DNA of 64,000 nucleotides, taken from Streptomyces sp. PH10-H1. GTDB lineage: Bacteria; Actinomycetota; Actinomycetes; Streptomycetales; Streptomycetaceae. The position numbers were made by a program, and so were the translations under genes. Shown here piece by piece: positions 27,352 to 36,100 of the stretch (position 1 is the stretch's first letter; each line of letters opens with the position of its first letter). The notes below the pieces were generated by a model, which saw only the letters and a list, made by a program, of their open reading frames with translations, was not told the DNA's origin and did no database searches. Location: the NCBI RefSeq assembly GCF_030063355.1, contig NZ_JASISZ010000030.1:21119-85118 (forward strand). Reading direction: 5' to 3'.

Positions 27352-28392
27352 TCAGCCGTTTTCCTGGGCTGTCACCAGGACTTCGCCGGCGGGCGATCGG
27401 TAGTAGAGCACGGACCGCCCGGTACGTCGGCGCTGGATCAGGCGGGCGTCGCGCAGAACCTTGAGGTGGCGGCCCACTGATCCCAGCCCCTGGCCGGTCA
27501 GTGCCACCAGCTGCGTCGTGCTCTTGGGAGTGTCCAGGAGGACGAGGACGCCCGCCCGCGCAGGCCCGAGCAACGTGCCCAGGGCCTCGGGCACCGATGC
27601 TCGGCCCGCCTCGGCCAGAGCGCCCGAGCACGGATACACCACGGCGTACAGGTGCGGCGCGTCCCACGCGACCCAGCTCTGGCGTGAGGTGACGGGAACG
27701 AAGAGCAGCTGGGTCCCGGCGAGTTCCCGTGGCGGATAGTCGTGGGTGTTGATCTGCAGTCGGCTCTCCCCGAGCCAGCGCATCCCGGGGTGCATGTCGT
27801 CCAGGGCCGCGGCCCAGCCGCCCTGGCTCAGCTGCGCGGTGCGCGCGATGACATCGGCCTCGAGGATCCGTCGGCGCTGCGGCCAGGAGGGGAGTACCGA
27901 CTCCGTCCACACCCACTCCAGCAGGTCGGCGGTGCGTTCCGGCAGATCGGAACGGTGCAGCTGGGCGGGGAGCGGGCCGTTCAGCGACACGGTCAGGTCG
28001 GCGCGGGCGGACTCGGGTGGTGTCTCGCGGATGCGCGCCAGCTCCTGCGCGAAGGTGACCGGGGGTCCGGGGGGAGTTACCCGGGAAGACACGGAACCCC
28101 CGTCGGTGGGCGCGGGCGCGGCTGTGGGCTTGGGCGCGAGCAGAGGCGGGGGAGTGAGGAAGTCCGCGTTCCAGGTGCGCCCCAGAGCGGCCCGTATGAG
28201 CAGCGCGGTGATCGGGTCGCCGGCCTGCCGCTTCCGGTACGCGGGGAGGTGGATGTCGAGCCACGCGCGCTCGCCCGGGTGCGCGGCCGTTCCCCGCTCC
28301 AGGGTCTTCAGGCTCGCGATGGTCTCGGCCAGGGGGGAGACGACGAATCGGCTTCCCGCGACCGTGTCCGCGTTGACCAGCCACCAGCCCAT
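27352..28392 (-). CDS. ArsR-type winged-helix regulator with DUF5937-like N-terminal region
   Basis: 346 residues. The N-terminal 250 residues (ADTVAGSRFVVSPLAETIAS then PGERAWLDIHLPAYRKRQ) belong to the long Streptomyces ArsR/DUF5937 regulator type; the DNA-binding helix-turn-helix is C-terminal (STTQLVALTGQGLGSVGRHL then KVLRDARLIQRRRTGRSVLY). Divergent from the MFS transporter with 59 bases between starts and a 20-base palindrome next to its own ATG, so it most likely represses itself and the transporter. Confidence 0.88.
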   Translation of the reverse strand: MGWWLVNADTVAGSRFVVSPLAETIASLKTLERGTAAHPGERAWLDIHLPAYRKRQAGDPITALLIRAALGRTWNADFLTPPPLLAPKPTAAPAPTDGGSVSSRVTPPGPPVTFAQELARIRETPPESARADLTVSLNGPLPAQLHRSDLPERTADLLEWVWTESVLPSWPQRRRILEADVIARTAQLSQGGWAAALDDMHPGMRWLGESRLQINTHDYPPRELAGTQLLFVPVTSRQSWVAWDAPHLYAVVYPCSGALAEAGRASVPEALGTLLGPARAGVLVLLDTPKSTTQLVALTGQGLGSVGRHLKVLRDARLIQRRRTGRSVLYYRSPAGEVLVTAQENG

Positions 28393-28393
28393 C

Positions 28394-28413
28394 GTTTCGC
28401 CTCCCCGCGAAAC
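28394..28413. promoter_or_regulatory. inverted-repeat operator between ArsR-type regulator and MFS gene
   Basis: GTTTCGC (28394-28400), centre CTCCCC, GCGAAAC (28407-28413): perfect seven-base arms in the 59-base divergent region, one base from the regulator's start codon. A second, weaker GC hairpin CCCC-TGAAGC-GGGG lies 20 bases further on. Position and symmetry fit an autoregulatory operator; no experiment is implied. Confidence 0.55.
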
Positions 28414-28451
28414 AGTAACGCCCCTGAAGCGGGGACGCTGAGACTCTGGCC

Positions 28452-29687
28452 ATGCGCACCTACCAAGAGCTCTTCCGCAGACCGGAGTTCACACCGCTCT
28501 TCCTCACCGCCTCCGTGCAGGTGGCGGCCTCGACGGTGAGCGGGCCGGCCCTGGGCACGCTGATCTACACCGTGACCGGTTCACCCCTGCTGGCCGCCCT
28601 CGCCATGTTCGGCCCCTCCCTCGCCCAGGTGATCGGCGCGACGACGCTGCTGTCGGCGGCAGACCGGCTGCCGCCGCGCGCCGCGCTGACCGGCATGACA
28701 CTGTTCTTCGGCCTCAGCACCGCCGCTCTCGCCATCCCCGGCCTGCCGGTGTGGGCCGTCTTCGCCGTCCTGCTGGGCCAGGGACTGGTCGCCTCGCTGG
28801 GTGGCGGAGTGCGCTACGGGCTGCTCAACGAGATCCTCGCGCGGGACGGATACCTGCTCGGCCGTTCCGTGCTCAACATGTCCGTCGGCACCATGCAGAT
28901 CTGCGGGTTCGCGGTCGGCGGCGTGCTCGTGAGCACCCTGTCACCGCGCGGCACGCTGCTCGTCGGTGCCGCGCTGTTTCTCGCCTCCGCCGCCGCCGCC
29001 CGGTTCGGCCTCAGCCGACGGCCGCCGCGTGCCGCCGGGCGTCCGTCGGTCGCCGAGACCTGGCGGAACAACGCACGGCTGTGGTCCTCCAAGCCTCGCC
29101 GCTACGTCTACCTTGCCCTCTGGGTCCCCAACGGGCTGATCGTCGGCTGCGAGTCCCTGTACGTCCCTTACGCGCCCCAGCACGCGGGGCTTCTCTTCGC
29201 TTGCGGCGCACTCGGCATGCTGGCCGGGGACACCCTGACCGGCCGGTTCCTCCCCCAGCGGTGGCGGGAGCGGCTCGGCGCCCCGCTGCGCCTGCTGCTC
29301 GCCGCTCCGTTCCTGGTCTTCGCCCTGCACCCGGCGCTGCCCCTCGCGGTGGCGGCCGTCGTGCTCGGCAGCGTCGGATACGCGGCGAGCCTGCTGCTTC
29401 AGGAGCGACTGATGTTCCTGACACCGGACGAGTTGTCCGGGCACGCCCTTGGGCTGCAGTCCTCCGGCATGCTCACCATGCAGGGCGTGGGCGCCGCCCT
29501 CGCGGGAGCCGTGGCCCAGCGCACCTCGCCTGCTACAGCGATGACCGTCATGGCGGCGGCCTCCCTCGCCGTCACCCTGTACCTGGCGCCCGGGCTGCGA
29601 ACCGAGCGTAAGCCGCCCGGGTCAGCCGGCCTGCGCGACCGAATCTCCGGCACGCCGGAACCTGCCCAGGGCAAAGCCGCACCGTAG
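28452..29687 (+). CDS. MFS transporter
   Basis: 411 residues with about twelve hydrophobic helices, for example PLLAALAMFGPSLAQVIGAT and GLPVWAVFAVLLGQGLVASL. The motif-A-like loop SAADRLPPRAAL lies after the second helix. It resembles the MFS exporters that pair with ArsR/DUF5937 regulators in Streptomyces, probably effluxing a small toxic compound. Divergent regulator and shared palindrome support inducible control. The last 30 residues are cytosolic and unstructured. Confidence 0.92.
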   Translation: MRTYQELFRRPEFTPLFLTASVQVAASTVSGPALGTLIYTVTGSPLLAALAMFGPSLAQVIGATTLLSAADRLPPRAALTGMTLFFGLSTAALAIPGLPVWAVFAVLLGQGLVASLGGGVRYGLLNEILARDGYLLGRSVLNMSVGTMQICGFAVGGVLVSTLSPRGTLLVGAALFLASAAAARFGLSRRPPRAAGRPSVAETWRNNARLWSSKPRRYVYLALWVPNGLIVGCESLYVPYAPQHAGLLFACGALGMLAGDTLTGRFLPQRWRERLGAPLRLLLAAPFLVFALHPALPLAVAAVVLGSVGYAASLLLQERLMFLTPDELSGHALGLQSSGMLTMQGVGAALAGAVAQRTSPATAMTVMAAASLAVTLYLAPGLRTERKPPGSAGLRDRISGTPEPAQGKAAP

Positions 29688-29722
29688 GTTCGGAGGCGGC
29701 CGGCGGCCGGTGTCCCTCTGCC

Positions 29723-30301
29723 TCAGCCCAGGGTTTCCTCGGTCGCCGCCCACGCCTCATCGCTCAGCAATGGCCGCAACAGGGTGAGAAGTTGCAGAAG
29801 TTCGCCACCCCAATCGTCACGGTATGCCGGGCTGACGCGGACGATGTCGAGTTCGTTCGCCGCGGTGAGAATGGCGAAATCCCGGCGTTGCTGCAGAGAA
29901 GGGGAGAAGGAAGTCCCGGTGAATCTGTCGCGGAAGACCGCGTCGTCGCTGGCGAGCGTGCTGTAGGAGGCCTTTCGGTCGCAGCTGGCGTAGAAGTACA
30001 CGAGTTCCTCAGCGTCCACACCGATGTGCCGCACCAACTCGCTGCGGGACGCGACCGGAATCAGGACCGTCGGGAAACCGTCGGTTCCGTAGAACGCGTG
30101 GCACAGGCCGGCCAACTGAAGGTCACGCCGGACGCCCCAACCCACCAGCAGCTCGCGGACCCGCTGGAGATGCTTCAGCAGTGTGCCTCCCGGGTGCTCG
30201 ATCCGTGCGGCGCCCAGCGTCTCCAGCAGAGCGTTGACGGCTCCCTCCGGGTCGTCCTGCTTCTGACCGTCAACCGCCGGTCCCGATGCTGTCTCCTCCA
30301 C
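29723..30301 (-). CDS. DUF6817-type HD-like hypothetical protein
   Basis: 192 residues from GTG 30301, preceded at six bases by GGAAGGGGAGG; the open frame extends to 30352 without such a site. Landmarks are GGTLLKHLQRVRELLVGWG, LAGLCHAFYGTDGFPTVLIP and EELVYFYASCDR, where the spaced His and Asp recall HD-domain metal sites. This fits the DUF6817 group, of unknown function. It converges on the MFS gene 35 bases away. Confidence 0.75.
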   Translation of the reverse strand: MEETASGPAVDGQKQDDPEGAVNALLETLGAARIEHPGGTLLKHLQRVRELLVGWGVRRDLQLAGLCHAFYGTDGFPTVLIPVASRSELVRHIGVDAEELVYFYASCDRKASYSTLASDDAVFRDRFTGTSFSPSLQQRRDFAILTAANELDIVRVSPAYRDDWGGELLQLLTLLRPLLSDEAWAATEETLG

Positions 30302-30545
30302 CGGATGCCTCCCCTTCCGGGACTCGGGCCGGCATCCGTCCGGCGTCGGCATCCGGGTCCGGATCCCCGACGGAGCTCAGCGGGACGGTTTGCTGCCTGG
30401 AAGTCCAGCTCGATCGTTGTGCAGACGGGTCGCTGAAGTCAATCCCCACCCGGCGCCCGGCGCGCAGTCGTCGAACGCGGATCCTGGACGGGACGCTGAG
30501 TCGCCGCGCCCCTCGCCCAGCCGCCGCTCGGGGTACGGTCCTGCC

Positions 30546-31253
30546 ATGCCCCGACCCGCTGACGCCGCACCGTCCCAGTCCCCGTCTCCCGTCACCGCGG
30601 ACGATCTCGACCAGGCCGTCCAGCTCGCTGTCGCCACCCTCCGACAGGCGCCTCCGGACGCCTGGAGCGGCATGGCCGGTTCGCTGGAGTGGGATTGCTG
30701 GGAGACCGTCGAGCACTTGAGCGACGACCTCTTCGCGTATGCCGTGCAGCTGGGCCCCAGGACACCGCCGTTGGACGGCGAGGTGCCGTTCGTCTGGGAG
30801 AGCCGAAGGAGCGGTGGCCCCAAGAACGCCGTCCACGCGGACCGTACGGCGGGTCCTGCCGGGCTGTTGCACGTGCTGGAGGCGACCGGCGCGCTGCTGG
30901 TCGCGATGGTGCGTACGACGCCGTCGCAGGTCCGCGCCTACCACGGCTTTGGCGTCTCGGACCCGGAAGGCTTCGCCGCGATGGGGATCGTGGAGACCCT
31001 GGTGCACACCGACGATCTGGCCGAGGGGCTCGGGCTCACCTGGACCGCGCCCGCCGATATCTGCTCGCGCGTGCTCACCCGGCTGTTTCCCGACGCCCCG
31101 CGGACCACGGAGCCCTGGCCCACCTTGCTGTGGGCCACCGGACGCGCAGAACTGCCCGGGCGCCCCCGCCTGACCACCTGGCGCTGGAACGGCGCTCCCC
31201 GCTCATCGATCGCGGATGCGACGACCGGGGAGCTCCCCCACAAGGCCGGCTGA
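30546..31253 (+). CDS. DinB-fold/maleylpyruvate isomerase-like protein
   Basis: 235 residues from ATG 30546. The N-terminal helices with WDCWETVEHLSDDLFAYAVQ and the later IVETLVHTDDLAEGLGLTW place it in the mycothiol-dependent maleylpyruvate isomerase/DinB superfamily, where the two His positions bind metal. Soluble, transcribed alone. Substrate unknown. Confidence 0.8.
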   Translation: MPRPADAAPSQSPSPVTADDLDQAVQLAVATLRQAPPDAWSGMAGSLEWDCWETVEHLSDDLFAYAVQLGPRTPPLDGEVPFVWESRRSGGPKNAVHADRTAGPAGLLHVLEATGALLVAMVRTTPSQVRAYHGFGVSDPEGFAAMGIVETLVHTDDLAEGLGLTWTAPADICSRVLTRLFPDAPRTTEPWPTLLWATGRAELPGRPRLTTWRWNGAPRSSIADATTGELPHKAG

Positions 31254-31312
31254 ACGAGGCGGTTGAACACGGCCGGCCGACGGGACCGTCCGCGATGCCC
31301 GCAGACGTGGGC

Positions 31313-31516
31313 TCAGCCGTGCATGGTCACGCTGTCGCTGTTGATCTGCGTGTTCCCGAGGCCGGCATCGTTCAGGATGTCGGTCTCGTCGTTGGAGGCG
31401 TCGCTCTGGTGGTGGCCTCCTGAGGGCTGAATATCGGCGTGCGCGCCGGGCGTGACCAGGGCGGTGACCACACCGACGGCGAGTGATGCGATGGCGAGCA
31501 TGCTGCGTTTCTTCAT
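31313..31516 (-). CDS. small secreted peptide beside ABC exporter
   Basis: 67 residues from ATG 31516 (MKKRSMLAIASLAVGVVTAL). A Sec-type signal peptide ends near PGAHA, leaving about 33 residues rich in Asp, Asn, Ser and His (QPSGGHHQSDASNDETDILN). No Cys in the mature part, so not a chaplin. It lies 30 bases downstream of the ABC transporter stop on the same strand and could be co-transcribed. Family not recognised; similar tiny secreted proteins are common in Streptomyces. Confidence 0.6.
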   Translation of the reverse strand: MKKRSMLAIASLAVGVVTALVTPGAHADIQPSGGHHQSDASNDETDILNDAGLGNTQINSDSVTMHG

Positions 31517-31546
31517 GCCGTGATCAACGGCTGCGACGAACAAGGG

Positions 31547-33517
31547 TCACGCGCCGGGCGCGGCGGTCTGCCGGGGCACCGGGCCGTTGGCCGGGATGTA
31601 CTGGTCGGCCTGGGACTGGAACATCCGGTAGTACCGGCCGCCCTCGATGGCGAGGAGTTCCTGATGGGTGCCCTGTTCCACCAAGCGCCCGTCGTGGAGC
31701 ACATAGATGAGGTCCGCGTGCTGGACGGCCGCCATGCGGTGCGTGACCAGGACGACGGAGGTCGCCGGTGACCTGAGATGGCGGATCTTCTCGAAGCAGG
31801 CGATCTCCGCCTCCGGGTCCAGAGCGGAGGTCGGCTCGTCAACGATGATCACGGAAGCGTCGCGGTAGCGGGTCCGGCTGAGGCCGATCTTCTGCCACTG
31901 ACCGCCGGACAACTCCGATCCGCCGCGGAACTGCAGCGCGAGCAGCGTCTGCATACCGTGCGGCAGCCCCTCGATCACGGCATCCGCCCCGGAGAACGCG
32001 GCCGCCGCCGCGAGCCGCTCGGGATCCGCCGGCTGCTCCGGCTTGCCGATCGCCAGGTTCGTCTCGGCGGTGAAGGGCCACTTCTCGAAGGCCTGGTCCA
32101 GCAGGGCGACACGGGCGAAGACCTGATCGCGGTTGGCCTGCCGGAGATCCACCCCATCCCACTGGATGCGGCCGGCTTGTGGCATGTGCAGGCCCGCCAG
32201 CAGTTTCACCAGCGTGCTCTTCCCGGATCCGTTCTCGCCGACGAGAGCGACCACCGTGCCCGCGGGAATGGTCAGGGTGATGTCGTCCAGGGCCGGCTGG
32301 TCACGGTCGGGATAGCAGTAGGTGACGTGTTCGAAATCGATCCGCGCAGGGTGCTCGGGCACCGTGAGACCGCCGGTGGGAATCGCGCGGGCGGCGGCTT
32401 CGAGGTTGTAGCGGTCCAGGTCCCGGACGTAGAGGGACTCCTCATGGAGCCGGTTGACGGACCCGACGAGCGTGCCGAGATTCGCCGACCCGGTGCGCAC
32501 CGCCAGCACGGCGGTCCCGGCGACCGCCATGCTCATCCGCCCCGAGAGCAACAGCCAGCCCAGCACGGTGTACGCCAGCAGCGCGGCGGCTCCGGACAGC
32601 GCGGCGGCCAGCAGTTCGGTGCCGGCCCTCTCCTTGGCCAGCCGGGTCTGTTCGGCCTCGGCGGTCTCGGCCATCTGGCCGAAGTGCCGCAGCAGGAATT
32701 TGCCGACGCCATGGACGCGCGTCTCCTGGGCGCCGCTGCGGCCGGTGATGGAGAGGCTGATTACCCGGGCGGCCCGCTCGTGCTCGATCCACGCCATGGC
32801 CGAGGCGTAACGGCGCTGGGCGACCTGCAGGGCGCCCCAGCCGCGCGGAGCTGCGATCAGCAGTAACAGGGGGAGCAGAACCGGGTGCAGGACCGACAGC
32901 ACACTGGCCGCGGCGGTCAGGGAGAAGACGCCGTTCAGCGACGCCACCGTGGCGCTGATCATGCGACGGGAGGACTGGGCACCGAACTGCGCGGAGTCCA
33001 GCAGTTTGCGGAACGCGCCGTCCTCGACGGCTTCCAGTTCCACCCGCTCGGCGTGCCGCAGATACTCCTCGGTGGCCAGCCGTTCGACCTTGGGCTCCAG
33101 ACGGCCGGTACTCGCCGTCGACAGGGACGCCAGGACCGCGCTCGTCATCGCGATGAGCGTGGCCACGACCATCGCCGGCAGCGCCGCATGGACCCGCGCG
33201 ACGGTATCCCCGCCCCCGAACAGCGACTTGAGCACCGCGTTGGTGGCCAGCAGAGCCACCGCGTGCGCCACGCCCTGGAAGATCTCGCTCAGCACCATGG
33301 TCAGCAGCGCGGACCGGTCGGCCCGCCAGGCCAGCCGTACGGTGCCGCCGACCAGCCGCGGCGCGGTCCGTGCCATCGACAGCCCGGACTGCTCCAGCAC
33401 GGCGTACTCGTGCTTGGACCAGCCCATGTCATAGCGCAGCGCGCCGCCGAACAGTAATCGCTCACTGTCCGAGACGGCCGGCTCGACGGGACGCGGCCGC
33501 TGAAACAGGCGCCTCAT
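31547..33517 (-). CDS. ABC transporter, fused permease and ATPase
   Basis: 656 residues from ATG 33517. An N-terminal membrane domain with about six helices (85-400) is followed by the ATPase domain: Walker A GENGSGKST, Q-loop-like LLDQAFEKWPFTAE, signature SELSGGQWQKIGLSR, Walker B VIIVDEPTSALD and switch VTHRM. This layout, without a peptidase domain, fits homodimeric exporters of the type seen with lantibiotics and lipids. The only nearby partner is the small secreted peptide. A tandem 18-base repeat lies just upstream. Confidence 0.92.
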   Translation of the reverse strand: MRRLFQRPRPVEPAVSDSERLLFGGALRYDMGWSKHEYAVLEQSGLSMARTAPRLVGGTVRLAWRADRSALLTMVLSEIFQGVAHAVALLATNAVLKSLFGGGDTVARVHAALPAMVVATLIAMTSAVLASLSTASTGRLEPKVERLATEEYLRHAERVELEAVEDGAFRKLLDSAQFGAQSSRRMISATVASLNGVFSLTAAASVLSVLHPVLLPLLLLIAAPRGWGALQVAQRRYASAMAWIEHERAARVISLSITGRSGAQETRVHGVGKFLLRHFGQMAETAEAEQTRLAKERAGTELLAAALSGAAALLAYTVLGWLLLSGRMSMAVAGTAVLAVRTGSANLGTLVGSVNRLHEESLYVRDLDRYNLEAAARAIPTGGLTVPEHPARIDFEHVTYCYPDRDQPALDDITLTIPAGTVVALVGENGSGKSTLVKLLAGLHMPQAGRIQWDGVDLRQANRDQVFARVALLDQAFEKWPFTAETNLAIGKPEQPADPERLAAAAAFSGADAVIEGLPHGMQTLLALQFRGGSELSGGQWQKIGLSRTRYRDASVIIVDEPTSALDPEAEIACFEKIRHLRSPATSVVLVTHRMAAVQHADLIYVLHDGRLVEQGTHQELLAIEGGRYYRMFQSQADQYIPANGPVPRQTAAPGA

Positions 33518-33532
33518 CGCCCCACCGACCCC

Positions 33533-33568
33533 GGTGACCCCGGAACAGCGGGTGACCCTGGAACAGCG
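33533..33568. repeat. tandem 18-base repeat, two copies
   Basis: GGTGACCCCGGAACAGCG (33533-33550) is followed at once by a copy with one change (33551-33568). It lies 16-51 bases ahead of the ABC transporter start and overlaps its ribosome-binding or leader region. It could change leader structure; otherwise a slippage product. Confidence 0.7.
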
Positions 33569-33820
33569 GCGAGAGTCAGCGCAATTGGCGGGTGGTGGAT
33601 CTGGATGCGGAGCGGCGGTGCGGTCACGATCGGTCCTCCCGGCGGACGGCGTCATCCACCGTCAGTAGCCGCGACGCCCGGGTGCCCGTGACCGGGCTGG
33701 CGTCGAGTCTATCGGGCGCAACAGGCGATCCGTGCCAGATATGTCCCAACAAGTTGGCGCGATCGGGACGGCGTTGATGGTTCACAGGGCGGGCCCGCCT
33801 TCCCGCGCCGCCGGTAGGTC

Positions 33821-33916
33821 CTACCGCGGATAGCCGATGGCTGTGATGTCCTTCGCGAGCTCGTCCACCGTGGTGTCAGGGTTCAGCGCCGAGACCCCAC
33901 CCTCGTGAACGGTCAT
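33821..33916 (-). CDS. possible 31-residue small ORF
   Basis: ATG 33916 opens a short frame with well-formed sequence (VSALNPDTTVDELAKDITAI, ending GYPR) and a weak GGATGG ahead. It may be a true small protein or the C-terminal remnant of a lost gene, since a longer in-frame extension upstream runs into the 10-base repeats. About 300 bases ahead of the ABC transporter. No family recognised. Confidence 0.3.
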   Translation of the reverse strand: MTVHEGGVSALNPDTTVDELAKDITAIGYPR

Positions 33917-33955
33917 CCGGCCATCCAACCCGATGCCTCTGACACTCCACATCGC

Positions 33956-34015
33956 GGCAGAGGACGGCAGAGGATGGCAGAGGATGGCAAAGGATGGCAA
34001 AGGGCGGTAAAGGAC
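33956..34015. repeat. 10-base minisatellite, six copies
   Basis: Six consecutive units of GGCAGAGGAT with variants (GGCAGAGGAC, GGCAAAGGAT, GGCAAAGGGC, GGTAAAGGAC) run from 33956 to 34015. The purine-rich strand is the plus strand. It sits in the region between the small ORF and the VOC gene with no other gene. Typical of replication slippage; it does not have the spacer structure of CRISPR. Confidence 0.85.
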
Positions 34016-34296
34016 GGCTGACAAGCTGGCGTGCAGGTGGGTTCCGGGGGAGAATCGATGGTGCGGGCGGTGCTCCGTAAGTACGTCGTGCCATACGCCT
34101 GGTGACCCTGGGTTGCCTGCCGGGGCTTCGTGGACACCGTGTACATCGCGTACACCTTATATGGCCCGATGGGCCGACACCCGGCCCGCGAAGCGGCCCC
34201 GGCTGCGGAACCATTCCGGAGGCGAGCATGCGCCTTCGATTCCACGGTCCGCCCACGGCGTGAGTGGCACCCGCGACCCGTCTGGAAGCGTTCAAC

Positions 34297-35130
34297 GTGA
34301 ACGAGATGTCTGCCATGGACGAAGAGACGACAACGGCATACGTCGCACAGCTGCGCACAAGCGACGCCGTTTTCGGCGCGCCCTGCTGGATCAGCCTGAT
34401 GGCCCGGGACCTGAAGTTGGCGCAGGAGTTCTACGGCATGGTTCTGGGCTGGGAATTCCGGTCGGGGCGGCTCGGGGAGGGATTCAGTGTCGCGCTCGCG
34501 GACGGTGCCCCGGTCGCCGGTATCGGCGCGCTGGCGACCGCCCTGCAGGTGGCCGTGGCCTGGACGCCCTACTTCGCCGTCGGCGACGCGGACGAGACCG
34601 CGGCGCGCATCAGTGAGCGCAGCGGCACGGTAGGGGTCGGGCCGCTCACGCTCGCGTCGGGACGCGGGGCGCTGGCAGCGGACCGGGACGGTGCCGTCTT
34701 CGGTATCTGGGAAGGGCAGCTCCTCACCCATTGGCATACCTGGCGCCGGGACGCGCCCGCCTGGCTGCGACTGCGGACCCGTGATGCGTTCGATGCCGCC
34801 ATCTTCTACGGCGAAGTCCTCGACTGGGCGTGCGAACGGCCCGGCTGCTGCGAGGTCGAATACGAGGATCAGGAAGTCGTGCTGCGCAGCGCGGGGCACG
34901 TGGTCGCGCGGCTCAGTTCCGGCGCGGTCGAGGCAGCGCCGGATCCCGCGGTCCGCCCCCGGTGGCAAGTGCATTTCCCGGTGGCCGATGTGGGGGCCTG
35001 TATCAGGGCAGCTCACAAGATGGGCGGTACGACCGTCGGGCAGAGCTCCGGCCCCGACGGAGGCCAGGCGACGCTGCGCGACCCGGACGGCGGACTGTTC
35101 ACCGTCACCGCCCGCCCACCGCGGACATGA
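34297..35130 (+). CDS. two-domain VOC-family protein
   Basis: About 277 residues forming two VOC domains: first with GAPCWISLMARDLKLAQEFY and GWEFRSGRLGEGF, second from about 165 with DAFDAAIFYGEVLDWACERP and TLRDPDGGLFTVTARPP. Such double-domain proteins in Streptomyces resemble the hydroxylase CFP30B group and may bind drugs or act as glyoxalase-like enzymes. GTG 34297 has GGAAG eight bases ahead; GTG 34264, ATG 34306 and ATG 34315 are alternatives. Alone in its transcript. Confidence 0.88.
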   Translation: MNEMSAMDEETTTAYVAQLRTSDAVFGAPCWISLMARDLKLAQEFYGMVLGWEFRSGRLGEGFSVALADGAPVAGIGALATALQVAVAWTPYFAVGDADETAARISERSGTVGVGPLTLASGRGALAADRDGAVFGIWEGQLLTHWHTWRRDAPAWLRLRTRDAFDAAIFYGEVLDWACERPGCCEVEYEDQEVVLRSAGHVVARLSSGAVEAAPDPAVRPRWQVHFPVADVGACIRAAHKMGGTTVGQSSGPDGGQATLRDPDGGLFTVTARPPRT

Positions 35131-35189
35131 TCCCCCTGGGCACCGCCTGGAGCGCCGCCCGCGGCGCGCGCCCGCTCGGCCGCGCCGTC

Positions 35190-35471
35190 TCAGGGACCGC
35201 GACCGTAGTCGTCCCGGTGCTCGTCCGGAAGGTACGGCGGTATGTCCCGTCCGGGTTGGTAGTGCGGGCCCTGGCGGATGTGGCGCCCCACCACGATCAG
35301 ATCCACGACGGCCACCGCCGCGACCACGGCGAACGCCGCCTCCCACCCCACGTGCCCGGTCATCCCGAACCCCACCGCACCTGCCACGGCCCAGACCAGG
35401 CCGAATGCCGCCAGCACCATCCGCAGCCGCAGCGGACTCCGGGCTTGCAACGGCTCACTTCCGGTACGCAT
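35190..35471 (-). CDS. DUF6343-family small membrane protein
   Basis: 93 residues from ATG 35471 with GAGGAG upstream. It begins MRTGSEPLQARSPLRLRM, has two hydrophobic helices (LAAFGLVWAVAGAVGF and AAFAVVAAVAVVDLIVV) and the conserved GRHIRQGPHYQPGRDIPPY tail that defines DUF6343, a Streptomyces family of unknown role. The tail should face the cytoplasm. The gene precedes nothing in the same strand nearby except the DUF5133-like gene upstream, which may share a transcript. Confidence 0.88.
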   Translation of the reverse strand: MRTGSEPLQARSPLRLRMVLAAFGLVWAVAGAVGFGMTGHVGWEAAFAVVAAVAVVDLIVVGRHIRQGPHYQPGRDIPPYLPDEHRDDYGRGP

Positions 35472-35543
35472 GGCGACGCATCTCCTCGCCTCAAGCATCC
35501 ACCCGAGGCAGGCGTGCGACGAAACGGTTCAGCGCGGCGTGAG

Positions 35544-35780
35544 TCAGGCCGAGGCCCTGAGGGCCCGGGCCGGGGCCGGGGCCGGTGCGGTGGGGGCCGG
35601 AGTCAGGAGGATGCGCGCGTGCTCCAGGGCTTGGCGCAGGTCGCGGACGCCCGTGGACGCGCACAGATTGTGTCGCAGGTCGTCACGGCGCCGGGCGGCG
35701 CCTGGGAAGGTGGCATCGTCCAGGCTCTGGAGTTCGGAGACCAGACGGTGCAGTTCGGGAAGATTCAACGCGGGGGACAT
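35544..35780 (-). CDS. DUF5133-like small protein
   Basis: 78 residues from ATG 35780, CTGGAG seven bases ahead. The core FPGAARRRDDLRHNLCASTG then VRDLRQALEHARILL resembles the DUF5133 domain of Streptomyces proteins, where a Cys-x2-TGxR pattern is conserved. The C-terminal 20 residues are Ala/Pro low complexity. The frame stays open to 35966 but that part looks non-coding. Role unknown. Confidence 0.6.
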   Translation of the reverse strand: MSPALNLPELHRLVSELQSLDDATFPGAARRRDDLRHNLCASTGVRDLRQALEHARILLTPAPTAPAPAPARALRASA

Positions 35781-36100
35781 GGCCGGCTCCAGGGGCGTCA
35801 CGGGAACGGGACCCGGGTGCTGCGACGGGTCGCGTTCGGGCGAATGGCGGCCGGGGTCCGGTTCGGGCTCCTCTGCCCGGATCCGGTCGAGCTGATCCGG
35901 CAGAGGGATCTGTATCCCTGCAGACCGTGAAGCCCTGCCGTCATGCGAAGCGTGGCACCGCCACACGGCCTACGCAACACGGGTATTTCACCCTGGTGGG
36001 CGTGGAGCGCTGCCATCGATCCAGCCGGCGTGCGGCCATTCCGGTGGTGGCGTGCACCGGCTCATGACCACGTCCGGCCGGCGAACCGAGCCTGTCGGGT

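Noticed and set aside
31313..33517. lantipeptide cluster
   Set aside because: No LanM, LanB/C or precursor with Cys and Ser/Thr core is present; only the exporter and an acidic secreted peptide.
33956..34015. possible CRISPR array
   Set aside because: Ten-base units are directly joined with no spacers and no cas genes; this is a minisatellite.
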